Assembly (NCBI RefSeq): GCF_028751035.1
Contig: NZ_CP063533.1
Coordinates: 620,001-684,000, forward strand
DNA from: Helicobacter winghamensis ATCC BAA-430
GTDB lineage: Bacteria > Campylobacterota > Campylobacteria > Campylobacterales > Helicobacteraceae
Direction of reading: 5' to 3'
Length of the DNA stretch: 64,000 nucleotides
Below the pieces are notes generated by a model. That model had not been told where the DNA came from. It did no database searches and was given only the letters and a program-made list of their open reading frames with translations. Shown here piece after piece: positions 63,835 to 64,000 of this stretch; the stretch's first letter is position 1, and every line of letters begins with the position of its first letter. The position numbers and the translations under genes are program-made.

Positions 63835-64000
63835 AGTGTATCCTTAAAAAAATTTATTAACCTTTTTATAATAAAAATTATTAATAAGCGATAAAATACA
63901 CAAAATCAAATAAAAATATTTTATTTTGAAATTAATTTCTTAACATAAAAACAATTGGAATTTGCAAATACACATCGTTTGTATGCTGTGGAAAATGCAA
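63835..64000. other. Right-end intergenic stretch
   Basis: 166 bp, very AT-rich, with no open frame of note. It carries the likely promoter of the minus-strand propeller gene (TATAAA-like on the minus strand near 63865-63875). Nothing else is recognised. Confidence 0.4.

Noticed and set aside
63860-63900. Possible sigma-28 flagellar promoter (TAAA ... CGATAA) near the right end
   Set aside because: The spacing between the two boxes is about 13 bases, too short for the consensus.

Overview
This is AT-rich DNA from an enterohepatic-type Helicobacter (Campylobacterota). The assignment rests on the 16S rRNA sequence, the pseudaminic-acid synthase PseI, the CmeABC efflux operon, several methyl-accepting chemotaxis proteins, and a yajC-secD-secF-leuS-lptE-folC-M23-ccmA-mfd block that follows the H. 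pylori HP1551-HP1541 gene order. The species is close to the H. pullorum/H. canadensis group by overall look, but I could not run a search.

Layout. 1-8.4 kb: end of a PAS-type histidine kinase, a chemoreceptor with a periplasmic c-type heme motif, and a complete RND efflux operon cmeABC with a CmeR-like operator. 8.4-16.6 kb: a PepSY membrane protein, the yejABEF peptide/microcin-C-type ABC transporter operon ending in a degenerate secreted nuclease-like gene, a small lipoprotein, and pseI. 16.6-23.4 kb: one intact rRNA operon (16S, tRNA-Ile, tRNA-Ala, 23S, 5S) with a long leader, tandem promoter-like boxes and complementary processing stems. 23.4-28.3 kb: the accessory-looking part, with an autotransporter carrying a G11 tract near its start and two further frameshifts, an unusual cytochrome c with a Gln/Lys-rich head, and a frameshifted cation-diffusion-facilitator gene. 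28.4-35.2 kb: two divergent chemoreceptors, then an amino-acid ABC transporter. 35.3-44.5 kb: housekeeping genes lysA, pheA, fliL, acpS, fumC, gatA, guaB, glnA. 44.6-61.7 kb: one long co-directional run covering protein export (yajC, secD, secF), leuS, LPS assembly (lptE), a degenerate GGDEF protein, folC, cell-shape genes (M23 peptidase and bactofilin), mfd, a YmdB-type phosphodiesterase, a UbiD-family decarboxylase and an S1-type RNA-binding protein. 61.7-63.8 kb: a minus-strand beta-propeller plus alpha-solenoid protein of unknown role.

Most of the window is ordinary core genome. The observations I rate highest are: (i) a short word, GGAATC/GATTCC, that looks strongly over-represented and forms the stem core of five separate terminators, in the manner of DNA-uptake-sequence pairs; (ii) the poly-G autotransporter locus with a cluster of single-base frameshifts around it; (iii) a 16S 3' end reading CACTCC instead of CACCTCC in the anti-Shine-Dalgarno region; (iv) a heme-motif chemoreceptor; (v) the propeller-solenoid protein. 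I see no CRISPR array, insertion sequence or prophage.
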